Position numbers and translations under genes: made by a program
Assembly (NCBI GenBank): GCA_016766635.1
Contig: CP068473.1
Location: 306,673-370,672 of the forward strand
From: Candidatus Xiphinematobacter sp.
GTDB lineage: Bacteria; Verrucomicrobiota; Verrucomicrobiia; Chthoniobacterales; Xiphinematobacteraceae
DNA length: 64,000 nucleotides
Direction: 5' to 3'
In this document: positions 47,542 through 58,144 of the stretch, in pieces
How the letters are laid out: every line of letters starts with the position of its first letter
Numbering within the stretch: position 1 is the first letter of the stretch
Notes under the pieces: generated by a model
Told to the model about the DNA's origin: nothing
Seen by the model: only the letters and a program-made list of their open reading frames with translations
Database searches by the model: none

Positions 47542-48651
47542 CTATTTAGTGGAAATTCTAAAGAAGAGGCAGGCCCCTAGGGTAATAAACAAGAGATTAG
47601 GCAGCCATATTAACCAGTCGGGGTGTGCGCGCATATTTTCCTGAAAAGAACGAGCAGTAAGGATAAAAAGGAAGTAAAAAAATGCGATGGCCATGCTAAG
47701 CATGAAACCTACAGAAGTTTCTCGACGATGTGTAGTAATGCCAAGCGGAATAGCCACCAGGGTAAAAGCAATACAGGCAAGAGAAGTGGAAAATCTTCGG
47801 TTGATTTCTACTTTGACCTTGAGTGCCCTGCTTGGATCTGAAGCTATGCTTAAAGCCTGCTTAAGTTCATGCATGGTGGCAGAACTCAGTCGTCCTGTAT
47901 TATCATGTCTCTTATAAAGTTTCTGAAGCGGTATTAGGAAAGTACCCTCAGCCAGACTGATCCCTTGGCAAACTTTCTGTATGTTCAAAGGGTCCGTAGC
48001 GTCGTGCTCTTCGAATTGGACCCCACGAAGTTTGAGCAGCAAACAGCTGTTAACTGGATCAGATTTCAACACGCCGTTTCTAGCGTGTACCATCTTAGTG
48101 GGGCGGTGGTTGTCGTCGACTTCAAACACAATGACGTTGGTCAACTGATTCTGCTGACGCCCCCCCACATAAATGCGATAGCCCGGAAATTGGTCCATGA
48201 TGCCATTTGCACTGAAAAGAGAGCTCGGGTCATGAGTGGAAATCTTGAAGAGGCTAGCTAGCATTTTCTTCTCTGCAAGGGGAGCGAGGTCAACGCTAAT
48301 CCAGCAGCAAATAGCAGTCAAGACGACCGCAAAGCAGAATACTGGAGCGGCAATTAGGGTAATGCTTACACCGCTTGCTTGTAGGGCGATTAGTTCATTT
48401 TCGGCGGAAATTCGTCCAAAAACCAAAAGGAGGCCGGTCAAAAGCCCCCAAGGGATGGTAAATGTAAGAGAAAACGGAAAGGCAAATAGTATGAAGGTTA
48501 AGACCGTCTGCACTGGTACAGCCCGATTAGTGAGTAGATCAAGCAATTCCTTGAAAATATTGCCCAGTATTAAAACTAGGCTAAGAGCTCCTACTGAGAA
48601 AACGGTGGCCACTAAAATAGATTTCCCAATATAACGCTCAATGATTCTCAT
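47542..48651 (-). CDS. LptF/LptG-family lipopolysaccharide export permease
   Basis: Membrane half of the Lpt ABC exporter that extracts LPS from the inner membrane. The protein is 369 residues from the ATG of MRIIERYIGK; an upstream ATG would add 50 residues of unrelated sequence. Three N-terminal helices are followed by a periplasmic beta-jellyroll-like domain (about 130-270) and three C-terminal helices, with RISAENELIALQASGVS, the family hallmark, near residue 80. LptF and LptG cannot be told apart safely; the RYIGK opening leans to LptG. No second copy lies in the window. Confidence 0.9.
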   Translation of the reverse strand: MRIIERYIGKSILVATVFSVGALSLVLILGNIFKELLDLLTNRAVPVQTVLTFILFAFPFSLTFTIPWGLLTGLLLVFGRISAENELIALQASGVSITLIAAPVFCFAVVLTAICCWISVDLAPLAEKKMLASLFKISTHDPSSLFSANGIMDQFPGYRIYVGGRQQNQLTNVIVFEVDDNHRPTKMVHARNGVLKSDPVNSCLLLKLRGVQFEEHDATDPLNIQKVCQGISLAEGTFLIPLQKLYKRHDNTGRLSSATMHELKQALSIASDPSRALKVKVEINRRFSTSLACIAFTLVAIPLGITTHRRETSVGFMLSMAIAFFYFLFILTARSFQENMRAHPDWLIWLPNLLFITLGACLFFRISTK

Positions 48652-49032
48652 GCGTTTGTGAAGCCTTGCTAGGTTTGTGCTTCGATCTTTTCCAATGAAT
48701 CTTTGGTTATTTGGGCTATATGGGTTACCATGTTCTTTGGCTTTTTCCTCCTGCCGCCCCCTCAATACCATTCCCTTCTGGGAGGGAAGGGCACATCCCA
48801 CGCTATCTACGCATGTAGTATGTCAGTATGTCGTCTGGGAATCCCCACAACCCGCTTTGAAAAAAAGAGAAACCCCCCTTATCCCCTTCGCACAGTCCTT
48901 CCTGGGTCTTCTGGGAGGTACGCTCTATCTCGACAAAAGCTTATCCCTAGCCAGGTAGCAAAGCCCCAAACAGCGCTGCCCCATCTGGCAGATGGAGAAA
49001 ACGAAACGAAATGAAGGCTAGACCGAAAAAAC
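48652..49032. other. Gene-free stretch upstream of the permease gene
   Basis: About 380 bp separating the permease start from the autotransporter stop. It presumably holds the permease promoter. I see no gene, RNA or clear terminator. Confidence 0.5.
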
Positions 49033-52000
49033 TCAGAAGGTATAGCTCATCCCCAGCAAGAAACTGTGAGAAGTGATCTTAGTTCCCAGCTGTGGCACAT
49101 AGTAAGCATAGCACCAAACGCTCTTCCCCAAGCTAGCACCTACCCCAGCGGTGGCAAAAATCATGTTCCTATTCCCCTTAATGCCTTGGTAGCTAAAGCA
49201 ATAAGCCTTCCCATTGAGAGCATTACCATTATTAAATGCTGCCGCTACCATTTCTCCGTAGTCTAAAAATTCGTGCTGCCAGGCTAGTCCTAGCCTCGGT
49301 GCAATCTGATATCCGGTTGCCGTATCCCATACATAGGCAACAGTTGTCCCAATAGTGCTGATGAGTGAACCTACATCTTGTCTTTCTGAACGGACATTCA
49401 AATTTGCTCCCCCCGTTTCTTCCACACTAGAAACCAAGAGATACGTGTACTGCATTGAGCTACTTGTGCCAAACATCCACCTACCTAACTTGAACTCGTA
49501 CCCAATCCCAATCTGAGAGGCTAACTCTCCGCTCCATGGATTACTTCGCATAGCCCACTGGTTATTGGCTGTTCCAAAAGTACGACGCAGAGTATGGTCA
49601 TTGTGACCACCCCCTATGGTGGCATTAATGTAGAACCCATTCCAAGAGCTGGTGCCGTATATCCCATACTGGATCCCGTTACTATCATGAGAGCCGCGGT
49701 AGGAAGCAAAACTGTGCCTGGACCTCACCCCCTGATGGCCAACGTAGGCACCTATACTCGTTCTTTTGTTAAGGCGGTAGTCTCCGCCAGTAGAGAAGTG
49801 ACCAGCGATTACACGCTGCCTGGGAAAACCATCAATGCTAGAAATACCCGAGAACATACCAGAAGCTGTGGCAAACGTGTTCCAATGATGAGAGGGGCCT
49901 GCACAGGCTTGACCTGCCTCCTGGCTTTCCTCGTAATCTTTCCTATAGTTAAGTGCATGATGTTGCAAAGGACTGGGCCTAATTCCACTCAGAGAAATGC
50001 CGCGTACCCCGGCCCGTATGCTCGCAAGACGATCGCTTATCCGCCTATAGTGCATATTGGTAGCGCTGAAGATAATATCTTTAATGCCGGCTACCTGCTG
50101 GGGAGCCACCACGTCTAAGTAATAACCCAACTCCTCTTTTGGAACGAATTCTAGATCCCACACGAGCCTCTCTAAATTGCTGCCACGATCGGTTGCCAGA
50201 CCCTTATTTTGGACTATTTCATTGAAAAGCTTGGCAACGGACTTCTGGGCAGGAGTTTTTCCTGAAAATTGCTCTTGCTTTACCTCCATCGTAACACCCT
50301 CCTCATCGTGTCTCAGTTTTACCTGTAGGAGCCCCTGGAGTTTGACGTCCTTGAAGCGCCCTGAAAGATGCCCTCCAACATGGAGGAAATCATACTGCGC
50401 ATTATTTGACGGGAAGTATCCTGATCTAAATTGAGGAAAAAGCACAGCGGCCTCCCCCAATTCAGCGTCGCCTGCAATCCATAAATTACCGTAGGAATCA
50501 TCACTTGCGATTGGTAGGGCCAGAACGCCATCTGGTTCTTGCCTGTAATCCCGAGTATAAAAACTGGTAGGGGCACCTAAAAAATGCAGGTGCAGCACCC
50601 CGTTGTTAAGGATAGTTTTCCCCACTTGTCCATTTCCGTTTACAACTCCCCTCGGACGGATATAGACGCTGGAGCCCGCAAGTTTTGCCCTTAATGAAAG
50701 TACCCCCGACTTGACAATAGTGCTACCTGTATAGCTCTGTGGGGTATCGATATGTACCGCACCTTCTCTTCCTCTAATCTCCACATCGCCAAATCCAGTA
50801 ATTTTTCCGTTAAAAGTACCATCGTGTTCTTGAAGAAACACCAACCTTCCTTCATTGTCGATGTTCCCCCTCAGGGAATCGGTAGGTCCGACTAATGCGC
50901 CGCTCAGGATTTTGGTACCTCCACTATAGGCATTGTCCCCCGTGAGGTACTGCTCGCCGTTGCCTACCTTAGTGAGGCTAATTTTGCCCTTGCTTTCTAT
51001 GATGTCTCCGGCAAACAGACCACTCCCATTGGAGCTTCCTACTGTTAGTTTCACCTCTTTAGACAAGCTGTTGGTTACCGTGCTTTTCTTCTCCCCAAAA
51101 AGCCCGTTGACGGTGCTGTCGTAGCCAGCCAAGTCAAAAATACCTCCTGAGTCGAGCCCAACATTAGACCGCGGATCAATAGGTAAATTCATCTCTTGCC
51201 GCAGCAAGGTATTTTCTCCGATGTAGGTGAATCCTGTGTATTGCTGAGGGCATTGGAGATTTAGCACACCGGCTCCTCTAGAGCTAACTATGTTTAGCCC
51301 GCCCAGCCCTTGAAACTCACTAGTAAGTCTTATCTGGAACCCATTAGTGTCAATCGTCCCACCCCTCACGTTAAGAACCAAAGTTCTATTTCTGAATCCT
51401 CCAATGAAGTCATTGGAATCCCCCTTCGCTTGTATAGTGCCACCATTGAACTTTAGCACCTGATTCCCGTTGAGACCCTCCGTGCGTTTTATGGCGAGTA
51501 TTCCTCCATCCAAAAGCAAGGCTGCATCTCCCGCCTGCAGGAATCCCAGCTGAACGGAGTTAGCATCTACCAAACCACCTGTGATATTTAGGACCCCTCT
51601 TGGACTGTCGGAAAAATCGACGAGCATCCTACTAAAAGTGATTCTGTCCGCCTTTACTCTCCCCCCATTGACCACCAATTCTCCTACCCCTCTCTCCTGA
51701 CTAATGGATAAGTCTCCCCTCACTTCTACTTCTCCTCCACCGAATACCTTCAGGGAACCTGTCGAATCTTTAGAAGCTATAGACACAGATCCTGCATGCA
51801 CCTTTCCTCCATTAATGTCGAGACAGCCTGTCGTGGTATTTAGGCTAATCTTCAAATCCCTTGCTATTGTCAGCTTTCCTCCAGGATCTACCTCCACCCT
51901 GCCATCTTTCCTGCTTCCAATAGATAGCCTATCAGCCTCAGCTATACCCCGGATATGTGCGCTTCCATAGTTCCCAATGTGCACCGTGCTACTGGCCGTT

Positions 52001-52287
52001 GGGACAGCTTTCCCCGCCCAACTATCTGGTGATTCCCAATCCGCAGCATGCACGTTCCAATGGCTCTCGTCTGCCCCAGCGATAGGACCCCACAATCCAA
52101 ATACTGCAGTGGTTATAGCAGCAGCAGCAACAGCAATGGGATAAAAAAGCTCACAGCGCCGCATCATGTAGGGGCTTTTAGAGCCCTTAGAGCTCTTCTC
52201 TTGAGGTAGGAAATTCCGTGGGGAGAAGGACAGTACACGTTTCGTTGCAAAAGAGCCCCCCTCTAGCCTTTGGGAGAATGATTTCAT
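49033..52287 (-). CDS. Autotransporter (type Va) with beta-strand-repeat passenger
   Basis: A 1084-residue surface protein. It has a long N-terminal extension, then a hydrophobic signal core (YPIAVAAAAITTAVFGLW) ending near GADE at about residue 73. The passenger (to about residue 800) is a string of short Gly-rich strands (GGLVDANSVQLG, GGTIQAKGDSND, GGTKILSGAL, TGSTIVKSGVLSL) typical of autotransporter-associated repeats. The last 260 residues or so form the barrel domain and end in MSYTF with the C-terminal aromatic needed for BAM insertion. No protease triad is recognisable in the passenger. It is the only obvious surface-exposed, possibly host-facing protein here. A second start at MMRRCELF (52167) would give a normal signal peptide. 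Confidence 0.9.
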   Translation of the reverse strand: MKSFSQRLEGGSFATKRVLSFSPRNFLPQEKSSKGSKSPYMMRRCELFYPIAVAAAAITTAVFGLWGPIAGADESHWNVHAADWESPDSWAGKAVPTASSTVHIGNYGSAHIRGIAEADRLSIGSRKDGRVEVDPGGKLTIARDLKISLNTTTGCLDINGGKVHAGSVSIASKDSTGSLKVFGGGEVEVRGDLSISQERGVGELVVNGGRVKADRITFSRMLVDFSDSPRGVLNITGGLVDANSVQLGFLQAGDAALLLDGGILAIKRTEGLNGNQVLKFNGGTIQAKGDSNDFIGGFRNRTLVLNVRGGTIDTNGFQIRLTSEFQGLGGLNIVSSRGAGVLNLQCPQQYTGFTYIGENTLLRQEMNLPIDPRSNVGLDSGGIFDLAGYDSTVNGLFGEKKSTVTNSLSKEVKLTVGSSNGSGLFAGDIIESKGKISLTKVGNGEQYLTGDNAYSGGTKILSGALVGPTDSLRGNIDNEGRLVFLQEHDGTFNGKITGFGDVEIRGREGAVHIDTPQSYTGSTIVKSGVLSLRAKLAGSSVYIRPRGVVNGNGQVGKTILNNGVLHLHFLGAPTSFYTRDYRQEPDGVLALPIASDDSYGNLWIAGDAELGEAAVLFPQFRSGYFPSNNAQYDFLHVGGHLSGRFKDVKLQGLLQVKLRHDEEGVTMEVKQEQFSGKTPAQKSVAKLFNEIVQNKGLATDRGSNLERLVWDLEFVPKEELGYYLDVVAPQQVAGIKDIIFSATNMHYRRISDRLASIRAGVRGISLSGIRPSPLQHHALNYRKDYEESQEAGQACAGPSHHWNTFATASGMFSGISSIDGFPRQRVIAGHFSTGGDYRLNKRTSIGAYVGHQGVRSRHSFASYRGSHDSNGIQYGIYGTSSWNGFYINATIGGGHNDHTLRRTFGTANNQWAMRSNPWSGELASQIGIGYEFKLGRWMFGTSSSMQYTYLLVSSVEETGGANLNVRSERQDVGSLISTIGTTVAYVWDTATGYQIAPRLGLAWQHEFLDYGEMVAAAFNNGNALNGKAYCFSYQGIKGNRNMIFATAGVGASLGKSVWCYAYYVPQLGTKITSHSFLLGMSYTF

Positions 52288-53226
52288 GCGAGTGGAGTGG
52301 ATTAGTCGTCTCTAGTTAGCTAGTTTTTTTTCTCGGAGCGATGAAGAGGTGTAGATCTCTTTCCCAACTTTCCGGCCTAGGAGGCCAAAATAGCCTGGAG
52401 GTGGGGGAGATCAGGGAATCACACGGATCATTCTTCTCATTCATTCTTCTTTTCTTATTCGTTACGCTCAAGCTTCTTCTCTTCTCTCATGTCATTTCCC
52501 GCATGTTCTACCCCCACTTGTTCTCTAGGTCACAGTGGATCTGGAACTAGCCCCAGTGTGGCTTTTTGCAATTTTGCAACAAGGTCTTCGTACTCCAACT
52601 CTACGTAAAAATAAACAAAAAGAGGGAAAAGGAAGAGGGTGCGTGTGTAGGCTAATGCGGTGTAGAAAGTCAAGCACAGTTTCTAGGATTGGGTTACTCA
52701 GGCCAAGCTTAGTTTTTACCGAGGGGCCCCAGTGAATAGCCACCGCTTCCAGGTTAAAAAGATATTGAAATGAGAAGAACAAGAACAGCACAGGTATTTT
52801 TTACTCAGACGTGGGGCCAGTTTTTCCTCGACTAGGATTGTCGAGGTAAGTAGTAGTGCCGTCGGTCAACTGCTAAAACAGCATTAGGGTATCAAGAAAG
52901 ACGGAAGACTTAAGGGCGAGAGTTCCAACTTAGGGTGGACTTGCGCGCCCTCGGCTTTTTTTTTCTATTTTTCTGTGGGGAGATTGTTAGGTGTGGAACT
53001 TTTCGGAGTCATCCGGGAAGCCTCCAGGTCGTTGTTGCGCATTCTCTTTCTTATTATCCGCCAGCATGTGGTTACGCTGAGATCGGGGGGGTGTACTTGG
53101 GTTGCACCATCCTTAGGGCCCTCTTCTCCCAGATTATTCCTTAGAACTATTCCCTTGAAGGGCGTTGCCCCCGAGGCTATACCGTGCTGTAGATGCCTCT
53201 CCGCTCTAGGGAGAGATGACTTTTCC
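52288..53226. other. Large gene-free stretch between the autotransporter and ftsH
   Basis: About 940 bp. It contains pyrimidine-rich low-complexity repeats (CATTCTTCT units near 52430-52460). A minus-strand frame of 88 codons (52525-52791) and an upstream extension of the ftsH frame (from 52975) are both judged non-coding. It must carry divergent promoters for the two flanking genes, and GGGAGAG near 53210 is the ftsH ribosome binding site. Confidence 0.5.
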
Positions 53227-55302
53227 ATGGCTGAGAATAAACACAACCATCACAACCATAGCAACAGCAAGGACAGTCGCAAACGACCTAACAACAATGG
53301 CAAGGAACCGCAAGTGAATTGGCGTGGCTTGCTCTTGGTGATGGTAGCTGTAGCTTTACTGGGGGGGGCTCTGTTAGTTCGAGGGGGAGCCTTTTCCCAG
53401 TCAGAGGGTATTACTAATTCTCGCTTTTACCAACTCCTCAAGGAGTCAAGAGTCGTTTCCACTCCTAGCCACCAGCTTGCCATCAACGTGGAAGAGGGAA
53501 GAAAGACAGAGACCATTGTTGGATTTTATCGAAGAGAACCAACTACCGGTTCCAATCATGGACTGCAGGCCTTTCATACCACAGCGTTTATTGCCTATGA
53601 CGGTGATCAGCTGAAGCAAGCCCTCCAAGCGGCTGGGATCAAACCAAATATCCGGTCTCAATCTAACGCCTTGGCTAGCACGCTGATTAATGTAGTGCCG
53701 ATCCTTTTGCTTTTTATTGCTATTTATTTTTTCTTCCGTTCCCAAATCAAAATGGCTGGAAGGGGGGCTCTAAGCTTTGGCAAGAGCAAGGCTCGTATGA
53801 TGGCACGTGACAAAAACCGTGCCACCTTTAAAGATGTTGCTGGTATTGAAGAGGCGAAAGAAGATGTTTCCGAGTTGGTGGATTTTCTGAAGGATCCAAA
53901 AAAGTTTCAGAAGCTCGGCGGACGCATTCCAAAGGGCGTACTAATGGTAGGACCACCCGGTACAGGCAAGACTCTTCTGGCACGTGCCATCGCTGGAGAA
54001 GCAGAGGTACCTTTTTTTAGCATTAGTGGTTCAGACTTTGTTGAAATGTTTGTGGGAGTTGGGGCTTCTCGGGTACGGGACATGTTTGAGCAGGGAAAGA
54101 AAAATGCTCCTTGCCTGATGTTCATCGATGAAATCGATGCTGTCGGGCGTCATCGCGGCCACGGTTTAGGCGGTGGTCATGACGAACGGGAGCAAACCCT
54201 CAACCAGCTCCTTGTGGAGATGGATGGATTCGACACCCAAGATGGGGTTATTATCATAGCTGCCACTAATCGGCCTGATGTGCTCGACCCGGCTCTGCTG
54301 CGACCTGGGCGCTTCGATCGACAAGTCGTTGTTAGTCTCCCTGATGTCAAGGGAAGAGAAGAGATTCTTAGGGTGCATGCAAAAAAAGTCAAACTTGAGG
54401 AGTATGTAGACCTTTCTACTTTAGCCCGAGGCACGCCAGGTTACTCTGGTGCAGAGCTAGCTAACGTCGTCAATGAGGCAGCTCTCATGGCTGCTAGGAA
54501 GGGACTTCCAGCAGTCACTATGCGGGAGCTTGAGGAATCTCGTGACAAGGTACGGTGGGGAAAGGAACGTCGCAGCTTAGCCATGAGCGAGCGGGAAAAA
54601 ATCTCCACTGCGTGGCATGAATCAGGACATGCTCTACTTAATGTTCTCCTAGAACATACCAGTCCGCTACACAAGGTTACCATCATCCCCCGTGGCCCTT
54701 ATCTAGGTGCCACTATGCACCTTCCTGAGGGAGATAAGTATTCCACCCAACAAAAGGAGGCAACGGATTCCCTCGTTGTTATGATGGGTGGTCGTATTGC
54801 CGAGGAAATGTTTACAAACGATATTTCTAATGGCGCTGCTGGAGACATTAAGCAAGCAACCCAGTTGACTCGGAAGATGGTATGTGAATGGGGCATGAGT
54901 GATCTAGGAATGGTCCGTTACAGTGAGAATAGTGACTATGTCTTCTTTGCACGGGAAATGCTGCGCGGCCGTGAATACAGCGAAGATACCGCGAGGCAAA
55001 TCGATTCGGAGGTCAAACGCATCATTAGTGATGCCTACGCGCGAGCCACTGCGGTTCTAAGAAAGAACAGGAGGAAGATCAAACTCATTGCCAGTGCTCT
55101 TCTAGAGTACGAAACCTTGAGTGCTATTCACGTCAAGGAAATCATCGAATTTGGCGAATTACGCAATCCCCCACTTATGGAGCAAAAACCACCTCCATTG
55201 CCTCCACCTCCGCCAACGACCCCATCCACACCAAGTGAAACTAACAAGGGAGGGCAGCGCGTCCCCCCGCAGGGAGGGCTTCCTGCTCCAGCTCCTGCTT
55301 GA
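53227..55302 (+). CDS. ftsH: ATP-dependent zinc metalloprotease FtsH
   Basis: Membrane AAA+ protease degrading misfolded and regulatory membrane proteins. It is 691 residues from the ATG at 53227, which has a GGGAGAG site upstream. The N terminus is rich in His, Asn and Lys, then come two transmembrane helices around a periplasmic domain. Walker A is GPPGTGKT (242-249), Walker B is CLMFIDEID, the second region of homology is [20 protein letters not shown], and the zinc site HESGH lies at 464-468 with the third ligand in GDIKQATQ. The C-terminal tail is strongly proline-rich ([16 protein letters not shown]). An 8-G tract at 53361-53368 lies in the first helix. Confidence 0.96.
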   Translation: MAENKHNHHNHSNSKDSRKRPNNNGKEPQVNWRGLLLVMVAVALLGGALLVRGGAFSQSEGITNSRFYQLLKESRVVSTPSHQLAINVEEGRKTETIVGFYRREPTTGSNHGLQAFHTTAFIAYDGDQLKQALQAAGIKPNIRSQSNALASTLINVVPILLLFIAIYFFFRSQIKMAGRGALSFGKSKARMMARDKNRATFKDVAGIEEAKEDVSELVDFLKDPKKFQKLGGRIPKGVLMVGPPGTGKTLLARAIAGEAEVPFFSISGSDFVEMFVGVGASRVRDMFEQGKKNAPCLMFIDEIDAVGRHRGHGLGGGHDEREQTLNQLLVEMDGFDTQDGVIIIAATNRPDVLDPALLRPGRFDRQVVVSLPDVKGREEILRVHAKKVKLEEYVDLSTLARGTPGYSGAELANVVNEAALMAARKGLPAVTMRELEESRDKVRWGKERRSLAMSEREKISTAWHESGHALLNVLLEHTSPLHKVTIIPRGPYLGATMHLPEGDKYSTQQKEATDSLVVMMGGRIAEEMFTNDISNGAAGDIKQATQLTRKMVCEWGMSDLGMVRYSENSDYVFFAREMLRGREYSEDTARQIDSEVKRIISDAYARATAVLRKNRRKIKLIASALLEYETLSAIHVKEIIEFGELRNPPLMEQKPPPLPPPPPTTPSTPSETNKGGQRVPPQGGLPAPAPA

Positions 55303-55335
55303 GGGACCACTTGGCAACATGATGAAACTGTTTCT

Positions 55336-55352
55336 GTGGCAAACTTTGCCAC
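55336..55352. terminator. Hairpin between convergent ftsH and DJ-1 genes
   Basis: GTGGC and GCCAC flank AAACTTT; counting the A/T pairs, the palindrome reaches 8 bp per arm. It could serve either strand. No U tract is present. Confidence 0.35.
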
Positions 55353-55388
55353 CTCTCGAGGCCGGTCGTCTCCTTCGGGACAACAACC

Positions 55389-55976
55389 TTAGGAAGCCAT
55401 AATAGAGTAGGAGATTTCTTCTGCCTTTTTGGGGCCCATGAGGAGGCTCACCAAAGTAAGACCAAAGTCGAGAGCGGTGCCCGCACCGCGGGATGTCACA
55501 ATACGTTTATCTATCACCACGCGCTCCGCGGTGACGAAAGTGTAAGGCAATTCCCCGGAGAGAGAGAAGTGTGCCGTAAATCGGCGGTGCTCCAATAGCC
55601 CAGCATCAGAGAGAATCATTGGACCGGCACAAATAGCTGCAACCCAAGCTCCCCCTTTTTCGTAGGCAGCCGCTAGCTGCCGGGCGCGACCATCCTCCCG
55701 TAATCTAACAATCCCCCTCCGGCCACCTGGTATCATTAGAATATCAAATTGAGGCCTGCCCTCCACAGAGAGGGCTGGAGCAGTCTCTGAAAGAAGAGTG
55801 TCTGCCACTACCAAAATTCCGTTGCACCCCCTTACCTCTAGTTTCCTCTCCACCGTGGCAAGCACCACTTTACTGCCTGCACGCCTTAGCAAATCCACTG
55901 GTACCAAGGCCTCTATCTCTTCGAAACCACTAGCGAGCAGGCAAAAAACGGACGGCACTTTCGTAAACATCAGCAA
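55389..55976 (-). CDS. DJ-1/PfpI family protein
   Basis: Small alpha/beta protein of 195 residues in the DJ-1/ThiJ/YajL group. The N-terminal GFEEIEA supplies the conserved Glu, and the nucleophile elbow AAICAGPM contains Cys116, followed by the usual helix. The later TSRGAGTALDFGL stretch is a family landmark. Proposed roles in the group include chaperone, glyoxalase and deglycase activity; none can be singled out here. It converges on ftsH. Confidence 0.88.
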   Translation of the reverse strand: MLMFTKVPSVFCLLASGFEEIEALVPVDLLRRAGSKVVLATVERKLEVRGCNGILVVADTLLSETAPALSVEGRPQFDILMIPGGRRGIVRLREDGRARQLAAAYEKGGAWVAAICAGPMILSDAGLLEHRRFTAHFSLSGELPYTFVTAERVVIDKRIVTSRGAGTALDFGLTLVSLLMGPKKAEEISYSIMAS

Positions 55977-56240
55977 ATCTCCTAGAGATAGGGAAGCATA
56001 TCCGGGACGCGTACGCTACACACCAATCCGTCATGACCTGCAGAGGCAACAACAAAGCACAAAACCCAAACGGAACCCCGCGCAAGGAGAACCCTGAAAG
56101 CGCTCCCTATAATCCTATAAGAGAAGGCTATAAGAAAAGGGTAGAACACCGCGCTAAATCATTAAATTATCGGCAAAGCTACGGTACAGGACAAGCCCTC
56201 TCAGCATGACATGGACAAGGAGACCCCTTCATAGAAAAGA

Positions 56241-56588
56241 TCAGAAAGACCTCTCTTTGACCGCCATGGCAGACTTTCCTTTGCGCTTGCGTAAATAATA
56301 GAGCTTGGAACGATGCACACATCCCCTTCTTTCTACCTGGATCCTGGAAATCCTTGGAGAATGAAGTGAAAAGCTCTTTTCCACTCCTTCCCCAAAAGAA
56401 ACGCGTCGTACGATAAAACTCGCGTTGAGCCCTATACCTCTCCGAGCAATAACGATACCAGAATAAACCTGGACACGCTCCTTCTCCCCTTCAATCACGC
56501 GTATGTGTACCTTGACACTATCCCCAACTGCAAAGGGAGTGACCTCTGACTTGAGCTGTTCCTTTTCAATTTCCTCGAAAAAAGCCAT
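56241..56588 (-). CDS. rplS: 50S ribosomal protein L19
   Basis: Large-subunit protein at the 30S-50S interface, 115 residues, a normal length. Typical blocks are present: FAVGDSVKVHIRVIEGEKER, the VQVYSGIVIARRG segment, SFGEGVEKSFSLHSPRI and the C-terminal RRGCVHRSKLYYLRKRKGKSA. In many bacteria it follows rpsP, rimM and trmD; those are not here, so the usual operon is broken up. It is divergent from rnc, 150 bp away. Confidence 0.97.
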   Translation of the reverse strand: MAFFEEIEKEQLKSEVTPFAVGDSVKVHIRVIEGEKERVQVYSGIVIARRGIGLNASFIVRRVSFGEGVEKSFSLHSPRISRIQVERRGCVHRSKLYYLRKRKGKSAMAVKERSF

Positions 56589-56741
56589 GATTGATATAGC
56601 CGGTAGGTTATGCTAGCAGCTAACCCTTTTTTCTTATAAAAGAAAAGACTAAACCTCCCTATGAAAGGGATGGCTGGCATAATTACCACGCATAGCCCTC
56701 TCCAGACTCAACCCGCCCCTTCCTTCGGCCTTGTTTCATTG

Positions 56742-57449
56742 ATGAACTCGCTAGAGATGCAAATCGGATATAAGTTCCGAAATCCCCTCCTTCTGGTAGA
56801 AGCCCTCACCCACCCCAGTATTGCCACGGAACGCAAAAATTTTCCTTTCGATAATCAGCGACTGGAATTCCTTGGGGATTCAGTATTACAGCTTGTGGTT
56901 ACCGAGCGCCTCTTTACTCTCTTTCCTAGCTCCAACGAGGGACGGCTCACTAAGTTACGAGCAGGGATGGTTTCGCGCAACAATCTTAAGGACTACGCAG
57001 CCGCACTTGGCCTTGGAAGACACCTTGTGATAGGTCACGGGGAAGACGTTAATGGAGGACGTACTCGTGCCTCAACTCTAGCTGATGCTTTTGAGTCTCT
57101 GGCTGGTGCAATTTATCTAGATGGGGGGCTGGAGCAAGTTCGGAAATTTATCCTCCAACAAATTCAGAGTGACTTTGAAAACAAACCTCTGCAAGATTCG
57201 GAAGAATCATCTAACCCCAAAGGCAAGTTGCAGGAGATCCTTCAGTCTATTTCTGCAACTATACCAGAGTATATCCTACTCAGCCAGAGCGGCCCGGAAC
57301 ACAGAAAATACTTTCAGTGTGGTGTGATGTGGGAAAGGCAAGAGCTTGGTCGGGGCACCGGGTACAGTAAGCAAATGGCGGAAAAAGCAGCCGCTAGCGC
57401 AGCACTAATCGATCGTGCTTGGGAGACTCCGCTGGCTTCTGCCTCCTAG
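56742..57449 (+). CDS. rnc: Ribonuclease III
   Basis: Cleaves double-stranded RNA in rRNA and mRNA processing. It is 235 residues from the ATG at 56742; in-frame ATGs at 56661 and 56670 would add about 25 non-conserved residues. The catalytic signature NQRLEFLGDSVLQL and the second acidic cluster LADAFESLAGAIYLDGG are intact. A C-terminal dsRBD (NPKGKLQEILQ to the KAAASAALI helix) completes the protein. It is followed almost immediately by the membrane-protein gene. Confidence 0.95.
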   Translation: MNSLEMQIGYKFRNPLLLVEALTHPSIATERKNFPFDNQRLEFLGDSVLQLVVTERLFTLFPSSNEGRLTKLRAGMVSRNNLKDYAAALGLGRHLVIGHGEDVNGGRTRASTLADAFESLAGAIYLDGGLEQVRKFILQQIQSDFENKPLQDSEESSNPKGKLQEILQSISATIPEYILLSQSGPEHRKYFQCGVMWERQELGRGTGYSKQMAEKAAASAALIDRAWETPLASAS

Positions 57450-57451
57450 AG

Positions 57452-58000
57452 ATGGATAGCTTCTCACCAGAAACTATAGGAGCTATAGTGGGCGCGTTTC
57501 TACTTCTCTTCCATGTTGCAGCACTCTTGTTGAAAAAAGACTTCGGTAAATGGATGCAGAAATTTCCTCGGTCGAGGGGTTGGGGGAGCATTCTTCTATC
57601 GATGGCTGCTACATGGACCTTTCTTTTGGTAAGAAGGATGGACTTGGGTGAGTTTACTAACTTACGCACGATTGTGCTAGGTTCCGTGGCGGTTGCAGCA
57701 TTACTCATCTGGCTCCTTTTACAGGAATTTTTGGCTGCGAGAAGCACGGGACTGCTTATTCTCTTAGCTGCCGATCCGGTTCTCAACGCTTGTATTCTTT
57801 GGCCAAAAAGTTATCGGTTGCCCCTTGTTGCCCTGACCTATATCTGCATCCTGTGTGCTCTTGTCTGGTCCAGCATGCCATTTCTGATGCGAGATCAAAT
57901 TGCCTGGCTTACTGCCTCTTCCTGGCGTTGGAACATCGCTGCGGGAATTGGTGTTATTGTAGGATGCTGCATTTTGAGTGGCTCTCTCCTAAGAGTTTAA
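57452..58000 (+). CDS. Hypothetical integral membrane protein
   Basis: A 182-residue protein with five or six hydrophobic helices (for example GAIVGAFLLLFHVAALLL, VLGSVAVAALLIWLLL, LVALTYICILCALVW and IAAGIGVIVGCCILSG) and short charged loops. I do not recognise a family. Its ATG follows the rnc stop by 2 bp, so it is almost certainly co-translated with rnc. An upstream in-frame start would run into rnc. Confidence 0.75.
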   Translation: MDSFSPETIGAIVGAFLLLFHVAALLLKKDFGKWMQKFPRSRGWGSILLSMAATWTFLLVRRMDLGEFTNLRTIVLGSVAVAALLIWLLLQEFLAARSTGLLILLAADPVLNACILWPKSYRLPLVALTYICILCALVWSSMPFLMRDQIAWLTASSWRWNIAAGIGVIVGCCILSGSLLRV

Positions 58001-58144
58001 AAAAACCAAAGAGGACCACTCCATTATTTGCTTGTTAATTCCGTGCTGGTGGGGATGTTACCGGGTGGAGTTCCGTAACGGACATAAATTCAAGCAATTA
58101 GGCTTAGGAATCATAAACCCTGTTTCCTTCTGTAGGTTACCATT

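Noticed and set aside
52525-52791. 88-codon minus-strand frame upstream of ftsH
   Set aside because: Composition follows the pyrimidine-rich DNA; no domain.
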